A DNA stretch of 43,072 nucleotides, taken from contig CM044515.1 in NCBI GenBank assembly GCA_024364805.1, forward strand, positions 28,606,913 to 28,649,984, read 5' to 3'. Below, in pieces: positions 40,813 to 43,072 of the stretch. A model generated the notes under the pieces. It was not told where the DNA came from. It ran no database searches and was given only the letters and a program-made list of their open reading frames with translations. The DNA comes from Euprymna scolopes (taxonomy: Eukaryota; Mollusca; Cephalopoda; Sepiida; Sepiolidae). A program made the translations under genes and the position numbers. Position 1 is the first letter of the stretch, and the number at the start of each line of letters is the position of its first letter.

Positions 40813-41056
40813 TAATATAAGTTTGATTCTGTTATCAATAAGTTGATCCAAAAGCCTTAAAGCCTTTTACTTCGGGTAGTATGACCATTATCATCAGCAG
40901 CACTCATACAAGGTGGGTAGAACTGGCTTCCTTCAAATGAGGAAGTTTCATGGGAATATGAATTTCACAAGTGGTTACCGTCACTTATATATCCCGATCA
41001 GGGGAGATGACGATGCTGGGTTTTTGCACTTTTAGCAGGGAGGTGATGACGTCCTC
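40813..41056. other. No recognisable feature
   Basis: Unassigned. Confidence 0.3.
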
Positions 41057-41172
41057 CTACATACAGGGCCTGGTATTCCCATGTGGTTACTTATCTAGAA
41101 CTGACCAGGTTCAACGTTGCTCGACTTCGGTTAAGAACTGCACAGACTGGGATCGTCAATACATTGCACTGG
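41057..41172 (-). pseudogene. 5S rRNA-like sequence, copy 3
   Basis: The minus strand 3' half matches well: 'accgaagtcgagcaacgttg', 'aacctggtcagttctag', 'aagtaaccacatgggaatac' and 'caggccctgtatgtagg'. The 5' half ('gatcccagtctgtgcag') is worn. Shares 'cctggtcagt' and 'accaggNNctgtatgtagg' with copy 2. Confidence 0.65.
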
Positions 41173-41344
41173 TCTGAAGTCAGTGCTCGATTTCCACACC
41201 AGTCACCATGTCAATCCTGTGGTCTCCGTCATTCTCTGTCCAAACAAAAAAACGCAACTCCATTTTAAAACAAATAACAATGTTTTATTCTTTTTTTCAA
41301 GTTAAAATGAAACTTGTTTTATTCTACTGAATAACAAACTTGCA

Positions 41345-42165
41345 AATCAAAGCAAACATATTCTTCCACTGAACACAAAGAATCCATTAGCTTTAGAACC
41401 AAAGTTTTCCGTCTCTGAGACCCACAGAAACTCAACTGATCCCCACCTTGCCCGCTCTGTAACGAGTCTTTGAACTCTCATCAGATGCTGGATATAATCT
41501 ATAATATAAACCTCATCTGTTTGTTTAAATGTATGTATGTATGTTTGTGTGTCTGCCTTAGACTTTTGACAGAGGCGATGAATTTTCACAAGATCAGTAT
41601 CGTTTTGAATCTCGACCCTTCAGACGGCAAATATCGAAAAATTGGCCAAACCCCATTAATTCCTTCACCTTCAACTGGGCACTTTTCTACAAGGAGGAGG
41701 TCACTTTTTCGCCGATATTTTCAAAAGTTATCCTCTCTTTTTGATTGACTAGCCTTAATTTAAACCTTAGCCACTTCTGGTTTGGCAATGGACGCAACGG
41801 TAAAGACGTCACTTTTTCTTCTTTTTTTTTCACGCCCTTTTCCTCCTTCATAGTACGAGTTTGAGTCTGCCTGCCTACTATCACCTTTTTTTTTTTTTTT
41901 TTGCTTAACACACACCTCAAAACACCTGGGCAATGCCGGGCACCCATGCTAGTGTATTAGGTATGGAGAAGAGGCCTGGATACCATATTCTCAACAGTTG
42001 TGTGACGAGGAAGACATGAAGTGGGAGAAATATTTCAAGAGTGAGTTTACAGAAAGAACATAGGAATAGATTGTTCCTTGCTTGGTTTGAAGCTTGAATG
42101 CAATGTTTAGATGGTTTGAAGGACGAGTCGACCAGAAGGCCAAGATCTTTTATCTTATTCACATT
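41345..42165 (-). pseudogene. CR1-like LINE fragment split by a Helitron
   Basis: Right part (42165-41953, minus) reads IKDLGLLVDSSFKPSKHCIQ, ASNQARNNLFL and LTLEIFLPLH, typical of the region after the RT core ('LGV..D.SFKPS.HC..A..KAR...LTPEIFLPLY'). Left part (41497-41345) continues YIQHLMRVQRLVTERAR. A Helitron sits between. A different lineage from LINE-A/B; short and decayed. Confidence 0.65.
41498..41952 (+). mobile_element. Non-autonomous Helitron inside CR1-like LINE
   Basis: 455 bp. Starts TCTATAATATAAACC after an A and ends CACCTGGGCAATGCC, GGGCACCCATG, CTAG before a T. The TGGG...CCCA part can fold. The 3' end matches 1978-2010 on the other strand. No Rep/helicase. A T-run at 41887-41902. 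Confidence 0.75.
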
Positions 42166-42875
42166 AGAACGATAGATAGAATGATAGAATAAGAATAATC
42201 TATCCTGTGGATCAAATTAAGGGTACATTTCGAAATTTTGTACAGGTTTCCAAATTCAACTTTTTTTACTCTGTGAAAACGTTACTTCTGTTCAGAGTAC
42301 AAGGAGTTTTTCTAGAAGAATTAACTGATTTTTTTTTTTAATTTTTATCGCCATTATTTTCTTAAGAATATATTAATTATTTTGTATTCCTGTTGTTGAA
42401 GCGCGGTTTTTCGCCATTGTTTCTTTTCCTAAAAGACAAGCTTTTGCATGTTTCCTGCCAATTGAGTTGTCTCCCTTTGCCCTATTTATTCAACAAAGGC
42501 GCATTAAAAAAAAGCACTGTTCAGGCACAAATAGAAGTAAAAAAAAAAATTGATTTTGTTCCTAATTTTAACGTTGAATGTTGACATTTATAACTGACAG
42601 CCAAGAGGGAAATCAGGATGGGAGGTAGTGGAACGGAGGTAGGGGAGGGGGAGGAGAGGGAGAAGGTGAGCAGATGAACAGCAGAATTTCTATATCAAAA
42701 AAAGTCATCAGCATAAATACACATTGCTCGCGGTGTCTATCCGGCGCTGTCCGGGAATTTTTTTACTTTCATTTCATTTTTGTTTCACTCATTGATTTGC
42801 CCCTCCCTTCCTCTAATTTTTGCTGTGTCGCTTAATTAAATTGCAAAGATAATTTAATGATGGAATATGTAAAAT

Positions 42876-42880
<5 letters not shown>
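42166..42880. other. No recognisable gene
   Basis: Frame 42393-42584 has no domain. G-rich 'gggaggtagtgg' patch at 42618-42665. Confidence 0.4.
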
Positions 42881-42912
<32 letters not shown>

Positions 42913-42931
42913 TTATTATTATTATTATTAT

Positions 42932-42966
<35 letters not shown>
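42881..42966. repeat. (CTT)n-(ATT)n-(AAT)n compound microsatellite
   Basis: Three adjoining trinucleotide runs; ATT and AAT are reverse complements, so the tract can fold on itself at about 42933. Confidence 0.9.
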
Positions 42967-42967
<1 letters not shown>

Positions 42968-43072
42968 GAATGTACAACATCTCGTCAGTAGTTGTGAAAA
43001 ATTAGCTCAAAAGGAATACAGGAGGACCCAATAAAAACAGGCCCCAACTCTAATTAGGCCCCATTTCTTAGT

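Overview
The window is intergenic or intronic DNA from an animal, most likely a mollusc and plausibly a cephalopod. It is AT-rich and crowded with microsatellites. It holds fragments of at least four non-LTR retrotransposon (LINE) lineages, tRNA-headed SINEs, Helitrons, foldback elements, and three 5S rRNA-like copies whose bases recall molluscan 5S. The phylum is inferred from this mix; no host gene fixes it. I found no convincing host protein-coding gene. Nearly every open frame is a retrotransposon remnant or a by-product of a simple repeat. A run of 963 N (16173-17135) hides part of the middle.

Layout. 1-3400: LINE sliver, a Helitron with internal subrepeats, a Helitron end, tRNA-SINE copies and a foldback element. 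3700-7260: a LINE 3' end, a 69-bp satellite, then two 22-bp minisatellites. 7670-10660: SINEs, a TTTA tract, a 344-bp-type interspersed repeat and the unexpanded relative of the second minisatellite. 11650-14000: the most informative stretch, one old LINE broken by four later events (an RTE copy with perfect 19-bp target-site duplications, a Helitron, a tRNA-like piece inside that Helitron, and a foldback element whose end grew into a 40-bp tandem array). 14000-20400: LINE 3' ends, a 138-bp tandem repeat, CT/TG arrays, a large inverted repeat and a LINE C-terminal region. 21086-22310: the third 22-bp array. 23440-25790: second copy of the 69-bp satellite, a 5S-like copy and repeats separated by ATT arrays. 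25900-30760: an LTR-like scrap, a LINE with an in-place inversion, paired SINEs, a TIR element, and a LINE carrying a 344-bp insertion next to a mariner scrap. 31490-36480: tandem AG-bearing duplications, a second 5S-like copy and a 545-bp near-palindrome. 37360-43072: TG arrays around a LINE end, a 570-bp pyrimidine tract, LINE and SINE ends, a third 5S-like copy, and a Helitron inside another LINE.

The parts do not form a pathway. They record layered insertions whose order can be read from target-site duplications, A|T Helitron junctions and paralogous empty sites. The best leads are a possible covarying 3' UTR hairpin in an R2/R4-like LINE, an inversion inside a LINE copy, three unrelated arrays sharing a 22-bp period (one with a preserved pre-expansion paralogue), and a 5S-derived family. 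All similarity calls come from reading translations and recalling families, not from searches.
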